Positions 63,224 through 64,000 of a DNA stretch of 64,000 bases are shown one piece after another. The notes under the pieces were generated by a model. The model saw nothing but the letters and a program-made list of their open reading frames with translations. It searched no databases and had not been told where the DNA came from. The position numbers and the translations under genes were made by a program. The stretch comes from an uncultured Bacteroidales bacterium (GTDB taxonomy: Bacteria; Bacteroidota; Bacteroidia; Bacteroidales; UBA932). Positions within the stretch are counted from its first letter, which is position 1; every line of letters starts with the position of its first letter. The DNA lies in assembly GCA_934680015.1 (NCBI GenBank), contig CAKUSP010000006.1, positions 1-64,000 on the forward strand, read 5' to 3'.

Positions 63224-64000
63224 ATGAAGAAATTAGCGATAGTAGTATCGGCAGTGTTGGCCTTGGCCTCTTGTGGAAGTAAAAACTCGCAGGAGCCAAA
63301 ACTTAGTTCACCGGACGGGCGGATTAAAGTTAGTGTTCAGACTATAAATGGTGTTCTTTCTTATATGGTTGAGCGCGATGGAGAGCAGGTGATTGCTCCT
63401 TCTGTATTGGGATTTGAACTTATGGGTGGAAATATCCTTGGGGATAATACCGAGATATTGAGTGTCAGCCATTCGAGTTATGATAAGACATGGGAAACTG
63501 TATGGGGGGAAAGTCGCCTTATAGAGGATAAGCATAACTCTATGATAGTGCATACGGCGCACCTTGATCTCGAGTTTAGGGTCTTTAATGATGGTGTAGG
63601 ATTTAGGTATATTTTCCCTGATGAATTGGGTGATTTCAATATCAGAGAGGAACTTACTGAGTATCGATTCGCTCGCTCTGACCATAAGATTTGGTGGATG
63701 CCTAGAAGTGTTCCTTATTATGAGGCATACGCCGAACTCACAAGTATAGATAAAGTGGATTGCGCTTATACTCCTGTTACTATCGAAGGGGCAGATGGAT
63801 GTTTCTATTCAATACATGAAGCTGCTCTGCTCGATTTCGCTAAGGTAAATCTCGTGGCAGAAGATGCATCCACATTAAAGACCTCTCTTACTAAGTGGTC
63901 AGATGGAACAGGCGTGTATGTAACTACGACACGTACCACTCCGTGGAGAACTATACTTATTGCAGATAGGGCAGGAGATCTTATAGAGTCTCATTTGATG
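63224..64000 (+). CDS. GH97 glycoside hydrolase, N-terminal part (cut by window end)
   Basis: This frame has no stop before the window edge; 259 codons are visible. It starts MKKLAIVVSAVLALASCGS (lipobox LASC) and continues with the GH97 N-terminal beta-sandwich: LSSPDGRIKVSVQT, LEFRVFNDGVGFRYIFP, LTEYRFARSDHKIWWMP and a PWRTILIADRAGDL end segment. GH97 members are calcium-dependent alpha-glucosidases or alpha-galactosidases. The catalytic barrel lies outside the window, so inverting or retaining type cannot be told. Same transcript as GH89. Confidence 0.88.
   Translation, partial: MKKLAIVVSAVLALASCGSKNSQEPKLSSPDGRIKVSVQTINGVLSYMVERDGEQVIAPSVLGFELMGGNILGDNTEILSVSHSSYDKTWETVWGESRLIEDKHNSMIVHTAHLDLEFRVFNDGVGFRYIFPDELGDFNIREELTEYRFARSDHKIWWMPRSVPYYEAYAELTSIDKVDCAYTPVTIEGADGCFYSIHEAALLDFAKVNLVAEDASTLKTSLTKWSDGTGVYVTTTRTTPWRTILIADRAGDLIESHLM

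Overview
The window looks like a chromosomal stretch of a gut-type Bacteroidota (order Bacteroidales). The evidence is the SusC/SusD pairs, lipoproteins with Bacteroidetes-type lipoboxes, DUF4270/DUF3098/DUF4294 family genes, a single-domain GT5 'glycogen synthase', and promoters of the Bacteroides form TTTG-N19-21-TAnnTTTG. I cannot fix a genus. No rRNA, tRNA, CRISPR array, transposase or integrase was recognised.

Region 1 (1-19257) is mostly housekeeping. It opens with a seven-gene ribosomal block, rplC-rplD-rplW-rplB-rpsS-rplV-rpsC, which has its own promoter and a strong terminator but lacks rpsJ in front and rplP-rpmC-rpsQ behind, where they normally lie. It is followed by a thioredoxin-like lipoprotein gene, uvrC, pnuC, a stand-alone acpP, a DUF4270 lipoprotein gene with a GT5-domain gene, and the divergent ftsX-DUF3098-uppP-lpxH run. 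A leftward operon (19257 to 13237) then carries a DUF4434 protein, an MFS sugar transporter, a DUF5009/HGSNAT-like membrane acyltransferase, a calcineurin-like phosphoesterase and a DUF4294 protein.

Region 2 (19437-28268) is the accessory island and the most interesting part. It holds a secreted 2051-residue RHS/YD-repeat protein with a metzincin-like C-terminal tip (HExxHxxGxxD plus Met-turn) and a membrane-anchored putative immunity protein. Next comes an 'orphan' second RHS C-terminal cassette with a different HExxxH tip, then a lipoprotein as its putative immunity partner. A 419-bp direct repeat, about 91% identical by eye and in the same codon phase, joins the two cassettes. Recombination there would swap tips and delete 1975 bp.

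Region 3 (28528-53894) is a long one-direction glycan-utilisation run (PUL). It has susC1-susD1-DUF5018 lipoprotein, two tandem GHL10-like lipoproteins, a GH92 alpha-mannosidase, susC2-susD2 and further surface lipoproteins, including a 1192-residue mosaic, a third GHL10-like lipoprotein and a lipoprotein FAD oxidoreductase. Terminators lie at about 50244 and 53901.

Region 4 (53940-64000) has guaB (an IMP dehydrogenase without its CBS module) and guaA, two leftward SGNH esterases, and a second catabolic run: AGE-family epimerase, a second DUF4434 lipoprotein, GH89 alpha-N-acetylglucosaminidase and a GH97 gene cut by the window end. The DUF4434 paralogues tie regions 1 and 4 together, and an alpha-linked glucosamine/GlcNAc glycan is a reasonable guess for their shared substrate. 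No HTCS, ECF/anti-sigma or AraC regulator is visible in the window.
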